Assembly (NCBI RefSeq): GCF_039519235.1
Contig: NZ_CP154351.1
Coordinates: forward strand, 2,542,001-2,606,000
DNA: 64,000 nt
From: Micrococcus sp. 2A
GTDB taxonomy: Bacteria > Actinomycetota > Actinomycetes > Actinomycetales > Micrococcaceae
Reading direction: 5' to 3'
Part shown: piece by piece, positions 25,113 through 33,639 of the stretch
Layout of the letters: every line of letters starts with the position of its first letter
Position numbering within the stretch: the first letter of the stretch is position 1
Made by a program: the position numbers and the translations under genes
The notes under the pieces: model-generated
What the model saw: only the letters and a program-made list of their open reading frames with translations
Told to the model about the DNA's origin: nothing
The model's database searches: none

Positions 25113-26287
25113 CCATAGCCGGGGCACTACATACGGCACTGAGGCTGGTCAACCCTGTAGACCGCCCCCGTCAACCACGCCGGCCCGCACGCGCGGCGAA
25201 CTCGTCCAGACAGGCGAGCACCTCGGTGGCCAGCCACACCCGGTTCCGACGCTGGCTGGAGACCGGCTGCAGCGCACCGGCCTCGACAAGCTGGTCCACG
25301 GCCCGCTGGGCGGCCGGGCGCGAGACACCCAGCGCCTGGGCCAGATGGTCCACGGTCACGGCAGGCTGCGCGATGATCACCGCGAGCGCCCGCCAGACCG
25401 CCGCGTCCCGCCGGGCAGTGAGCCGCTCGCGCCAGCCGGTCAGGGCCTCGTCCAGGTCCGCGACGAGCTCTCGGCCGTTGTCGACGGCGGCCAGGGCGGC
25501 CTGCGCGAAGCGGCGCACGATGGGCGCGGGGTCGCCGTCGCGGTAGGCGGTGAGGGCGTCGAAGTATCCGGCCGTGTCCGTGAGGAGTCCCGCGGAGAGG
25601 GGCACCCCCATACGGGTGATCGCGCCGGCCCGGTGCAACACGGCGTGCACGAGGACGCGCCCGGTGCGGCCGTTGCCGTCCGCGAACGGGTGGATGGTCT
25701 CGAACTGGGCGTGCGCGATGGCGGCCTGCACGAGGGCGGGTACGTCCGTGCGTCGCAGATAGGCGAAGAGATCGTCCATCCCGGCACGCAGGCGCTCCGG
25801 GTGGGGCGGGACGAACTGCGCCGTGTGCGGCGTGGGCGCCCCTCCCCCGATCCACCCCTGCGCATCGCGGTAGGCGCCCGGCCGGGCATGCTCCTGACCG
25901 TCCATGAGGGCACGATGGGCGGCCAGCAGGGCGGGCTCGTCGAGGTCGGCGGCCAGCCGGGAAGCAGCGCCCATGGCCCTCACGTTCGCCGCCACGAGCG
26001 CTGCGTTCGGGCGGGTGCGTTCGCCGAGAGTCGCCAGGGCGAGGGCTCGCGCGCCCGCGGTGATGTGCTCGATCTGCGAGGAGGACGCGGACTCAGTGCG
26101 CAGGAGCACCGCGTCGATCGGGGCGATCTCTCCAGTGAGCCCCGGGAGGGCGTGGCTGATCTCAGCATCGAAGCGCACGACGGCGGCCGTCGCCTCCTCG
26201 ACCTCGGTGGCCAGATCGGAGGGCAGGTCGAACCCGAGTCGGGCGATACGGGCTGGGAGCGCGGCTCGATACGGGCCCGACGCGCGC
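24896..26287. repeat. Duplicated block, copy 2 (complete)
   Basis: Nearly identical to 16989-18182 but with 198 extra bases (25725-25922 by one alignment). It carries the GNAT fragment and all but the first ~35 codons of the intact Fic gene. Confidence 0.9.
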
Positions 26288-26391
26288 ACGCGAGCGCGGC
26301 GGGTGAGGACGCCGGCGTCGTCGGGGTCCGCGGTCCAGGGGCGCTGCTCCCACCCGACGACCCACGGGGTCGGGCGCAGATCGTTGCTCAT
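25171..26391 (-). CDS. Fic family protein (putative AMPylase) with C-terminal winged helix
   Basis: A 406-residue protein. After a Fic_N-like region (residues 1-90), SSSQIEH at 103-109 fits the inhibitory helix motif (S/T)xxxE(G/N) of class II Fic proteins except that the last position is His. The catalytic motif HPFADGNGRTGR at 234-245 is perfect. The last ~100 residues form a winged helix (VTVDHLAQALGVSRPAAQRA). Fic enzymes transfer AMP from ATP to protein hydroxyls; the target here is unknown. The ATG at 26391 follows an AT-rich stretch. A truncated copy exists at 17263-18182. Confidence 0.92.
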   Translation of the reverse strand: MSNDLRPTPWVVGWEQRPWTADPDDAGVLTRRARVRASGPYRAALPARIARLGFDLPSDLATEVEEATAAVVRFDAEISHALPGLTGEIAPIDAVLLRTESASSSQIEHITAGARALALATLGERTRPNAALVAANVRAMGAASRLAADLDEPALLAAHRALMDGQEHARPGAYRDAQGWIGGGAPTPHTAQFVPPHPERLRAGMDDLFAYLRRTDVPALVQAAIAHAQFETIHPFADGNGRTGRVLVHAVLHRAGAITRMGVPLSAGLLTDTAGYFDALTAYRDGDPAPIVRRFAQAALAAVDNGRELVADLDEALTGWRERLTARRDAAVWRALAVIIAQPAVTVDHLAQALGVSRPAAQRAVDQLVEAGALQPVSSQRRNRVWLATEVLACLDEFAARAGRRG

Positions 26392-26459
26392 GCCACAACC
26401 TTACGCAACGTTATGTCTAGAGCGTTGCGTACTTCTGGGCGTCGTGAGATGGAAAGCCG

Positions 26460-26790
26460 TCAGCCCCGGGCCCGATGCTCCGAGGCGAGCATCGCGTCAG
26501 TGACGCCGTCCACCCAGCCGCGGGTGCGGTGCAGTGACGCCTCCTTGAAGGTGCCCTCGTGGCGCAGGCCGACCTTCTCCATCACGCGCGGGATGGGCGC
26601 GTTGTCCGCGAAGGCGTGAGCCTCCACGGGTCGGACGCCGAGGCCCGCGAAGGCGAGGTCCAGCAGGGCACAGGCCAGCTCGGTGGCGTGGCCCCGGCCG
26701 GCGTGGGCCGTTGCTATGGTCCAGCCGATCTCGGCCTGCGCGTCCCGGGCTTCCTCGCGCGGCGCGCCGCGAGGTCGAGGAGGGGCGTGG
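26460..26790 (-). pseudogene. GNAT (RimJ/RimL-type) C-terminal remnant
   Basis: Open sequence without a start codon encodes AEIGWTIATAHAGRGHATEL, then LLDLAFAGLGVRPVEAHAFA, VMEKVGLRHEGTFKEASL and GWVDGVTDAMLASEHRARG, which is the acetyl-CoA-binding and C-terminal part of a RimJ/RimL-like acetyltransferase. An in-frame TGA lies just upstream of the preserved part and the N-terminal half is missing. The same C-terminal module is fused to alcohol dehydrogenase at 42025-42759. Confidence 0.75.
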
Positions 26791-26844
26791 CCATGGGGTC
26801 ACGGCAGCGGGCGGCGGTGACGTCCCTCCCCTACTCTCGGCCCC

Positions 26845-27987
26845 ATGGACGTCACCTTCGCTCCGCTCGACCCGGCAGGCGCCGACCGGGACGCGCTCGT
26901 CGCCCTGCTCACCGAGAACGCGTGGCCGTTCCACACGCGCCCGCGCGTCAGCCGGCCGGAGGCGGAGAAGGCCGTCGATGGCGGCGCCTGGGAGGATGAG
27001 GACCACCGCACCTTCTGGATCGAGCATCCCGAGCACGGCCGCGTCGGCGTGGTGCGCCTGGAGGACCTCACGGACCCCACCCCCTTGTTCGACCTGCGCG
27101 TGGCGGAGCGGTTCCGCGGGCGCGGGCTCGGCGCGCAGATCCTCACCGCGCTCACCCGGCACGTCTTCGAGACGATGCCCGCGGTGGACCGCTTCGACGG
27201 CCGGACCCGCGAGGACAACGTCCCCATGCTGCGCACCTTCCGCCGGGCCGGCTGGGTCAAGGAGGCGCACTACCGGCGCGGCTGGCCCGTGGACGGCGGC
27301 GAGCCGCTCGCGTCCGTGGCCTACGCAACGTTGCGCCAGGACTGGGCGTCCGGCACGACGACGCCGGTCCCCGCCGACGTCGACGCCCCGCCTCCGGCGG
27401 GGCGCAAGGAGGGCGCGGCTGCGGGCGGCCGCGCCCCTGACTGGCCGTTGCCCACCGCGCGGCTGACGCTGCGGCCGCACCGGGAGGACGACTTCGGCTG
27501 GTTGCAGGAGATGTACACGCAGCCCGAGGTGGTGCGCCACCTGCTGGACGAGCCCTGGGACGAGGCGACCGCGCGGGCGAAGCTGGCCAAGCGGATCACG
27601 TGGGACGGCCTCGGCGGCCCGTCCGGGGCGGTGTCCCTGGTGGTGGAGCACGCGGGCGTCCCCGTGGGTGACGTGATCCTGTGGCTGACGGACCGCGAGC
27701 GCGGTGTCGCGGAGATCGGCTGGGCACTGGATCCGCGGCATGCCGGTCAAAGCTTCGCCCGGGAGGCCGCGGCTGCGCTGCTGGACCTGGGGTTCGAGAC
27801 GTCTGGCCTGCACCGGGTGGTGGCACAGATGGATGCCCGCAACACGGCGTCCGCCCGACTGGCCGAGACGCTCGGGATGCGTCGAGAGGCACACCACCGG
27901 CAGGACCTGTGGAGCAAGGGCGAGTGGACGGGCACCCTCGTCTACGCGATGCTCGCGAGCGACCGGGGGGTGAGGGGCCATCTATGA
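26845..27987 (+). CDS. Tandem-GNAT acetyltransferase (two domains)
   Basis: A 380-residue protein with two GNAT domains. Domain 1 (about 1-165) has LRVAERFRGRGLGAQILTAL, with the acetyl-CoA motif RGRGLG. Domain 2 (about 195-375) is RimJ/RimL-like: TARLTLRPHREDDFGWL, VPVGDVILWLTDRERGVAEI, then DPRHAGQSFAREAAAALLDL, where the usual second Gly of QxxGxG is Ser. The linker (GTTTPVPADVDAPPPAG) is low-complexity. A natural fusion is likely, since no frameshift is needed. Pieces of the linker and domain 2 recur as pseudogene fragments at 16989 and 24800. The ATG at 26845 follows a clear upstream break in coding signal. Confidence 0.85.
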   Translation: MDVTFAPLDPAGADRDALVALLTENAWPFHTRPRVSRPEAEKAVDGGAWEDEDHRTFWIEHPEHGRVGVVRLEDLTDPTPLFDLRVAERFRGRGLGAQILTALTRHVFETMPAVDRFDGRTREDNVPMLRTFRRAGWVKEAHYRRGWPVDGGEPLASVAYATLRQDWASGTTTPVPADVDAPPPAGRKEGAAAGGRAPDWPLPTARLTLRPHREDDFGWLQEMYTQPEVVRHLLDEPWDEATARAKLAKRITWDGLGGPSGAVSLVVEHAGVPVGDVILWLTDRERGVAEIGWALDPRHAGQSFAREAAAALLDLGFETSGLHRVVAQMDARNTASARLAETLGMRREAHHRQDLWSKGEWTGTLVYAMLASDRGVRGHL

Positions 27988-28030
27988 CGACAAAGGCAAC
28001 GTCAGCTCCGGAAGAACAGCCTAGGGCCCC

Positions 28031-28095
28031 GTGGCGAAAGAGAAATCCCCCACCTGCGCATCGTGGAGAGGCGTGGGGGATGCGGTGATGTGAAC
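28031..28095 (-). ncRNA. Abi-type hairpin RNA candidate, copy B (orphan)
   Basis: On the minus strand ATCCCCCAC (28073-28081) pairs with GTGGGGGAT (28045-28053), a 9-bp stem, and the T-rich TTTCTCTTT follows. The loop GCCTCTCCACGATGCGCAG differs from copy A at one or two bases. No Abi gene or remnant follows it; the next feature in its direction is the end of the convergent tandem-GNAT gene. The rest of 27988-28208 holds nothing I can name. Confidence 0.5.
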
Positions 28096-28208
28096 GTTCG
28101 CATCCATGCGCACCGAGGTCGGCGTGTCGGGCGCAATCCGTGCCGCCGAACGGACTTCTACGCTCACCCCATGTAGCTCGACACCGTGAGGGGGTGGACT
28201 CGCGAGGC

Positions 28209-28661
28209 TCACCAGGTGTGCGGACCGAGGTCCTCGAGGATCTCCAGGTCGAGAAGCCACTCGTCAGGGCGGGGAGTCTCGGGGAGCACCGGCTCGTAGG
28301 CGCCGACGTAGACGACCTCCCCCATACTGAGGCCGGTGGCCTCCTCCGGCTCAAGGATCGTCAGATCAGCGTGGCCGGGGACGCGGTCGATCTCGGCGAG
28401 CCGCCCCGAGGGCCACACCTCGTGTGCCGCCCTCACCACGGCCCGCACACGACGCAACGGGATCGACCCGGCGGGGCTGCCGTCGTCGTGATGGGTGACG
28501 ATCCAGCCTGCAGATGCCAGGGGCCCAGCCTGACTCACTCCCCGGGAGGGCAGCAGGATCAGCTCGTGGACTTCCCCCACGGCGATCGGGTCACCGCAGC
28601 ATTCCTGCTCCCAGTCCGAGAGCGAGGCGCGGCCGACGGCGCCGACGGTGATGTCCATCAT
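28209..28661 (-). CDS. DUF6578-like hypothetical protein
   Basis: A 150-residue soluble protein. The N terminus has LSDWEQECCGDPIAVGEVHE, which resembles the W..QCCG.PF.VGD start of actinobacterial DUF6578 proteins, a small beta-rich domain of unknown function. The remainder (IVTHHDDGSPAGSIPLRRVR, later LDLEILEDLGPHTW) shows no catalytic motif. Starts with two adjacent ATGs (28661/28658); 28661 is taken as the longer. It lies downstream of nothing on the same strand and upstream of the orphan hairpin. Confidence 0.55.
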   Translation of the reverse strand: MMDITVGAVGRASLSDWEQECCGDPIAVGEVHELILLPSRGVSQAGPLASAGWIVTHHDDGSPAGSIPLRRVRAVVRAAHEVWPSGRLAEIDRVPGHADLTILEPEEATGLSMGEVVYVGAYEPVLPETPRPDEWLLDLEILEDLGPHTW

Positions 28662-28793
28662 CGGAGTGTAGGGGCGGGGCCTCACCCGAGGGCGCGTGGG
28701 GCGTCTTCACCGGTGATGCTGGGGATTGGACTTGAGGCCAGACGAGTGAAGGCCCGGACAACTCACCCTCACCGCGTACATAGGTTCGACGCC

Positions 28794-29069
28794 ATGACGC
28801 GAACGGGAGCCTTCACCATCGCGGGACTGGCCGCCTTCGCCATCTCCACCGGCATCCTGGTTCTCCTGCTGATCACGGGCTCGGAGACGCCTCGGGAGAC
28901 GATGGCCTTCTTCGCCCTGATCATCGGCTGCTACGCACTGTCCGCGCTCTGCTTCGCTGCGGCGAAACGCGTTCTGCTGGCGCTGCTGTCCGGCGCGCTG
29001 GCTGTCGTCAGCTTCCCGCTCGCCCTGTTCATCGGGTACGTCGTGGAGATGCTTCAGAGCCAGCAGTGA
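28794..29069 (+). CDS. Small membrane protein (91 aa)
   Basis: The protein has three hydrophobic segments: AGLAAFAISTGILVLLLITG, FFALIIGCYALSALCFAAA and VLLALLSGALAVVSFPLALF, and ends with MLQSQQ. It is not assignable to a family. The ATG at 28794 begins right at the first membrane segment; the longer open frame upstream is antisense to the DUF6578-like gene. No partner gene is next to it. Confidence 0.6.
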   Translation: MTRTGAFTIAGLAAFAISTGILVLLLITGSETPRETMAFFALIIGCYALSALCFAAAKRVLLALLSGALAVVSFPLALFIGYVVEMLQSQQ

Positions 29070-29073
29070 CACC

Positions 29074-29163
29074 GCCCGGGGCACGCGTCACCCGGGGCGC
29101 TCCACCCTCGTTCCAGCGGGACAGGGTGAGGTGCCACAGCCCGGGGACCGTGCGAGACGGGTC
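29074..29163 (-). pseudogene. Remnant of the same unidentified gene as 20376-20501
   Basis: DPSRTVPGLWHLTLSRWNEG followed by APRVTRA matches the remnant at 20376-20501. It lacks any start and stops being similar at 29163, where a GNAT remnant on the opposite strand begins. Confidence 0.5.
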
Positions 29164-29274
29164 GCCTCCACGCGCGCCAATGTGCCCCTGTACGAGCGGC
29201 TCGGGTTCCGCGAGACCGGGCCCGTCACCGCCTACGGCACCGAGGACCTCACCGGCATGTGGTGGAAGGCCTGA
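29164..29274 (+). pseudogene. GNAT acetyltransferase C-terminal remnant
   Basis: Thirty-six codons ending at TGA 29272-29274: STRANVPLYERLGFRETGPV and later GTEDLTGMWWKA. The N/Y-RLGF pattern is the C-terminal part of a GNAT domain; the rest is missing and no start is present. Confidence 0.65.
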
Positions 29275-29352
29275 CCACGCCCACCCGGCGCGTGGCCGCC
29301 GCGTGGATACCCGCGGCCCGGGAGTGACGTCATGGACCTCGGATCGTGCTGA

Positions 29353-29387
29353 TACCGGATCTCGTGACGTGACACCGGGTATCGTGA
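29353..29387 (+). promoter_or_regulatory. Direct repeats upstream of glpD
   Basis: TACCGGATCTCGTGA (29353-29367) and CACCGGGTATCGTGA (29373-29387) are repeated 20 bases apart, about two helical turns, 48 to 82 bases before the glpD start. A third TCGTG lies at 29344. This is a likely binding site for the operon's regulator; the regulator is not in the window. Confidence 0.4.
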
Positions 29388-29434
29388 GCCACGCCACTAC
29401 GCTGTGCCTCCACCGATAAAGGAGCAACCCCTCC

Positions 29435-31174
29435 ATGCCGACCCTGCGAACCGTCCCCCTCTCCGCCGCCACGCGGGAGGATCACCTCGCCCGCCTCCGG
29501 GCCACCAGCCCGGAGGACCCCCTCGACATCCTGATCGTGGGCGGCGGCTCCACCGGCGTGGGCGCCGCGTTCGACGCAGCCACCCGCGGCCTCGACGTGG
29601 GCATCGTCGAGGCCCGCGACTGGGCCTCCGGGACCTCGTCCCGCTCCTCCCGCCTCATGCACGGTGGCCTGCGCTACCTCGAGATGCTGGACGTCAAGCT
29701 GGTGTACGAGGCGCTGCGTGAGCGCGACCTGCTGCTCACCCAGACCGCGCCCCACCTGGTGCGCCCCCTGCGCTTCGTCTTCCCGTTCTTCCACAAGGTG
29801 ATCGACCGCGGCTTCATCGGCGCCGGCGTCACCATGTACGACGCCATGCAGTCGCTCGGCCGCCGCCGCGCGATGGGCGCGCACCGCCATCTCAGCCGCC
29901 GCTCCATGGCCGCGACCTTCCCCTCCCTCGACGACGAGAAGATCGTCGGCGCGGTGGAGTACGCCGACGCCCAGTTCGACGACGCCCGCCTGGCCATGAT
30001 GCTCGTGCGCTCCGCCGTGGACCACGGCGCCGTGGCCGCCAACTACACCGCCGTCACCGACTACCTGCGCGGCGACGACGGCCGTGTGCAGGGCGTGCGT
30101 GTCCGCGAGGAGACCTCCGGCGAGGAGTTCGACGTGCACGCGCGCGCCGTCATCCTGGCCGGGGGCGTGTGGACCCAGGAGCAGCAGGAGCTGGCCGAGG
30201 CCGACGGCGGCCTCGAGGTGCTCGCCTCCAAGGGCGCCCACATCACCGTCCCGCGCGACCGCATCCGCGCCGACGCCGCCACCGGCGTGATCACCAAGAC
30301 GGAGAAGTCCGTGCTGTTCCTCATCCCGTGGGACGAGTACTGGGTGATCGGCACCACGGACACCCCGTGGGCGGAGGACGTGGCCCATCCGGCCACCACC
30401 GCGGACGACATCGACTACATCCTCGAGCACGCCAACGCTGTGCTGAAGGAGGACCTCACGCGTGACGACGTGATCGCCACGTACGCCGGCCTGCGCCCGC
30501 TCCTGCAGCCGGTCACCGGATCCGACGGCGGCTCCACCAAGATCTCCCGTGAGCACACCGTCACCGAGGTGGCCCCCGGCCTCACCGCCGTGGCCGGCGG
30601 CAAGTGGACCACGTACCGGGCCATGGCCGAGGACGTCGTGGACTTCGTGGTGCGCGAGACCCACCCGACCCGTCCCAGCCTCACCGAGCGCATCCCCGTG
30701 CTCGGCGGCCTCGGCTACTCGGAGATCGAGGCGGAGGCGGACCGCATCGCCGCCGACTACGGCCTGGACGAGGCCCGCGTGGACCGGCTCCTGTTCCGCT
30801 ACGGCACCGTGCTGCGCCACGTGCTCGACCTGATCGACGCCGACCGGTCCCTGAGCGTCCCTCTCGCCGAGGCGCCGCGCTACCTGCGCGCCGAGATCGT
30901 CCACGCCGCCCGGGCCGAGGGCGTCGTCCACCTGGACGACGTCATCGAGCGCCGCACGCGCCTGTCCACCGAGGTCCGCGACCGTGGCGTCGCGGCGGCC
31001 GAGGAGATCGCGTCCCTCGTGGCCCCCGAGCTGGGCTGGGACGCTGAGCGCATCGCCGGTGAGATCCGCGCGTACAAGGACCTCGTCGCCGCACGCCTCC
31101 GCGGCGAGACCGCCCACGACGACGTCACCGCCGCCGCCGCGCTCGTAGCCGCCGACGCCGCCCCCATCCACTGA
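29435..31174 (+). CDS. glpD: Glycerol-3-phosphate dehydrogenase (FAD)
   Basis: A 579-residue flavoprotein that oxidises sn-glycerol-3-phosphate to dihydroxyacetone phosphate and passes electrons to the quinone pool. The N-terminal dinucleotide motif IVGGGSTGVGAAFDAATRGL binds FAD; ASGTSSRSSRLMHGGLRYLE is the GlpD signature, and IGTTDTPW, VAGGKWTTYR and a C-terminal helical DAO_C domain follow. AAAGGAG lies ten bases before the ATG. First gene of the glpD-glpF-glpK operon. Confidence 0.96.
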   Translation: MPTLRTVPLSAATREDHLARLRATSPEDPLDILIVGGGSTGVGAAFDAATRGLDVGIVEARDWASGTSSRSSRLMHGGLRYLEMLDVKLVYEALRERDLLLTQTAPHLVRPLRFVFPFFHKVIDRGFIGAGVTMYDAMQSLGRRRAMGAHRHLSRRSMAATFPSLDDEKIVGAVEYADAQFDDARLAMMLVRSAVDHGAVAANYTAVTDYLRGDDGRVQGVRVREETSGEEFDVHARAVILAGGVWTQEQQELAEADGGLEVLASKGAHITVPRDRIRADAATGVITKTEKSVLFLIPWDEYWVIGTTDTPWAEDVAHPATTADDIDYILEHANAVLKEDLTRDDVIATYAGLRPLLQPVTGSDGGSTKISREHTVTEVAPGLTAVAGGKWTTYRAMAEDVVDFVVRETHPTRPSLTERIPVLGGLGYSEIEAEADRIAADYGLDEARVDRLLFRYGTVLRHVLDLIDADRSLSVPLAEAPRYLRAEIVHAARAEGVVHLDDVIERRTRLSTEVRDRGVAAAEEIASLVAPELGWDAERIAGEIRAYKDLVAARLRGETAHDDVTAAAALVAADAAPIH

Positions 31175-31187
31175 GAGGAGCCCGTCC

Positions 31188-31909
31188 ATGGGCACGATCT
31201 TCCTGTATGAGATCGCCGGCACGGCGATCCTCCTCCTGCTCGGCGTCGGCGTCGTCGCCAACGTCGTCCTCACGAAGACCAAGGGCAACGGCGGAGGCTG
31301 GCTGCTCATCAACTTCGGCTGGGGGCTGGGCGTCTTCGCGGGCGTCTACGTCGCTGCCGCGACCGGTGCGCACCTGAACCCCGCCGTGACCGTCGGCCTG
31401 CTCGTCAGCGGCGCCGAGGAGTACGCCCCCGGCATCGCCGTGACCCTCGGCGCCACGCTCGCGTACTTCGCGCGCAGCTGATCGGCGCCTTCCTCGGCGC
31501 GGCCCTGGCCTGGCTGGCCTACCGCGACCACTACCAGGCGGAGACGGACCAGGGCGCGATCCTGGGCACCTTCGCCACAGGCCCCGAGATCCGCAACCCG
31601 CTGTGGAACATGGTCACCGAGCTGATCGCCACGTTCGTCCTGGTGTTCGTGGTCCTGCTCTTCGGCTCCACCCCCTCCGGGCTCGGCCCGCTCGCGGTGG
31701 CCCTGCTCGTCGTCGCGATCGGCGCGAGCCTGGGCGGCCCCACGGGGTACGCCATCAACCCGGCGCGCGACCTGGGCCCCCGCCTGTTCCACGCCGTCGC
31801 GCCGATCCGGCACAAGGGCGGCTCGGACTGGGGCTACGCCTGGGTGCCGATCGTCGGCCCGCTCGTCGGCGCCGTCCTGGCGGGCCTCGCCGCGCCGCTG
31901 TTCGTCTGA
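31188..31909 (+). pseudogene. glpF: Glycerol uptake facilitator, frameshifted
   Basis: An aquaglyceroporin reading frame broken once. Codons from 31188 give MGTIFLYEIAGTAILLLLGV and the first NPA motif (HLNPAVTVG), then stop at 31479-31481 after ATLAYFARS. From about 31475 the sequence continues in the -1 frame as QLIGAFLGAALAWLAYRDHY through the second NPA motif (AINPARDLGPRL) to 31909. Loss of one base in the GCG repeats of TTCGCGCGCAGC explains it exactly (AYFAAQLIGAF expected). Glycerol could still enter by diffusion. It may be a real mutation or a sequencing error; both flanking glp genes are intact. Confidence 0.85.
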
Positions 31910-31947
31910 GCAGCCCGTTCATCTGAGCGGTCTGCCCGTCCAACCCC

Positions 31948-31981
31948 GGCGGGCACGTTCCCCTGCGGGAACGCGCCCGCC
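31948..31981 (+). terminator. Hairpin between glpF and glpK
   Basis: A 15-bp stem with one mismatch around the loop CTGC, with no T-run. It may be a processing or stability element, or a weak attenuator, between the two coding regions. Confidence 0.45.
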
Positions 31982-32020
31982 ACCCCCACACCCCCGTGAC
32001 CACCTCCGAAGGAGTAGGAC

Positions 32021-33553
32021 ATGACCACCCCCCGCTACGTGATGGCCATCGACCAGGGCACCACGTCCACGCGCGCGATCCTCTTCGACCACAGTGGGGC
32101 CATCGTGTCCACTGGTCAGCGCGAACACGAGCAGATCTTCCCGCGCGCCGGCTGGGTGGAGCACGACCCAGTGGAGATCTGGACGAACACCCGCGAGGTC
32201 GTCGGCGAGGCCCTGGCCCGCGCCGAGGTGACCCGACACGACGTCGCCGCCGTAGGCATCACGAACCAGCGTGAGACCACCGTGGTGTGGGACCGCAACA
32301 CCGGCAAGCCGGTGTACAACGCCATCGTGTGGCAGGACACCCGCACCGACCGCCTCTGCGAGCGCCTGGCCGGCGACGTCGGCGCGGACCGCTACAAGGA
32401 GCGCGTCGGGCTGCCCCTGGCCACGTACTTCTCCGGCCCCAAGGTGGCCTGGATTCTGGAGAACGTGGACGGTGCCCGGGAGGCCGCCGAGAACGGCGAC
32501 CTCATCTTCGGCACCACGGACTCGTGGCTCGTGTGGAATCTCACCGGCGGCGGCGAGGGCGGCCGGCACGTCACCGACGTCACCAACGCCTCCCGCACCA
32601 TGCTGATGAACCTGGACACCCTCGACTGGAACGAGGAGATCTGCGCGGACATGGGCATCCCGATGTCCATGCTTCCGGAGATCGTCAGCTCCTCCGCCGA
32701 GGTGGGCACCGTATCCGGCCAGCAGCTGCTGCGCGAGACGCCGATCACCGGCATCCTGGGCGACCAGCACGCGGCGACCTTCGGCCAGGCGTGCTTCGAG
32801 GTCGGCCAGGCCAAGAACACGTACGGCACCGGCAACTTCATGCTGATCAACACCGGCGAGGAGCCGGTGCAGTCGGACAACGGCCTGCTCACCACGGTGG
32901 CGTACCGCATTGGCGACCAGAAGCCGGTGTACGCGCTGGAGGGCTCGATCGCCGTCACCGGCTCGCTGATCCAGTGGCTGCGGGACAACCTCGGGATGAT
33001 CGGCAGCGCCCCGGAGGTCGAGACCCTGGCCGCCGGCGTGGAGGACAACGGCGGCGTGTACTTCGTCCCCGCGTTCTCCGGCCTCTTCGCCCCGCACTGG
33101 GACGCCGCGGCCCGCGGCGCCATGGTGGGCATGACCCGTTACGTCAACAAGGGGCACATCGCCCGCGCGGCGCTCGAGGCCACCGCCTTCCAGAGCCGCG
33201 AGGTCCTGGACGCCATGAACGCGGACTCCGGCGTGGACCTCACCGAACTGAAGGTCGACGGTGGCATGGTCGCCAACGAGCTGCTCATGCAGTTCCAGGC
33301 GGACCTGCTGCGCGTGCCCGTCGTGCGCCCCAAGGTCGTCGAGACCACCGCTCTCGGCGCCGCCTACGCCGCAGGCCTGGCGGTGGGGTTCTGGGCGTCC
33401 CAGGACGAGCTCGTGGCCAACTGGGAAGAGGACAAGCGCTGGGAGCCCACCATGGACGAGGAGGAGGCTGAGCGCGCCCTGCGGCTGTGGAAGAAGGCCG
33501 TGGAACGCTCCCGCGACTGGGTCGACGAGGACGTCGAGTCGGCCCAGGGCTGA
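32021..33553 (+). CDS. glpK: Glycerol kinase
   Basis: A 510-residue FGGY-family kinase that phosphorylates glycerol to glycerol-3-phosphate, the GlpD substrate. It opens with [18 protein letters not shown], has [14 protein letters not shown] and AIVWQDTRT, the [20 protein letters not shown] and [15 protein letters not shown] segments and [15 protein letters not shown], all signatures of GlpK. AAGGAG lies shortly before the ATG. Third gene of the operon, 111 bases after glpF. Confidence 0.96.
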   Translation: MTTPRYVMAIDQGTTSTRAILFDHSGAIVSTGQREHEQIFPRAGWVEHDPVEIWTNTREVVGEALARAEVTRHDVAAVGITNQRETTVVWDRNTGKPVYNAIVWQDTRTDRLCERLAGDVGADRYKERVGLPLATYFSGPKVAWILENVDGAREAAENGDLIFGTTDSWLVWNLTGGGEGGRHVTDVTNASRTMLMNLDTLDWNEEICADMGIPMSMLPEIVSSSAEVGTVSGQQLLRETPITGILGDQHAATFGQACFEVGQAKNTYGTGNFMLINTGEEPVQSDNGLLTTVAYRIGDQKPVYALEGSIAVTGSLIQWLRDNLGMIGSAPEVETLAAGVEDNGGVYFVPAFSGLFAPHWDAAARGAMVGMTRYVNKGHIARAALEATAFQSREVLDAMNADSGVDLTELKVDGGMVANELLMQFQADLLRVPVVRPKVVETTALGAAYAAGLAVGFWASQDELVANWEEDKRWEPTMDEEEAERALRLWKKAVERSRDWVDEDVESAQG

Positions 33554-33639
33554 GCCGTCCGATCCATAGGCCGGTCCGGCCGGCCCCGTGCGTCCCGTGC
33601 GCCCGGGCCGGTCCGGGCCGAGGCGGCCCCCGAGCAGTT

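Noticed and set aside
25009..26619. Long plus-strand frame opposite the Fic gene (and its twin at 16867-18312)
   Set aside because: Shadows of the Fic coding sequence; the catalytic motif is on the minus strand.
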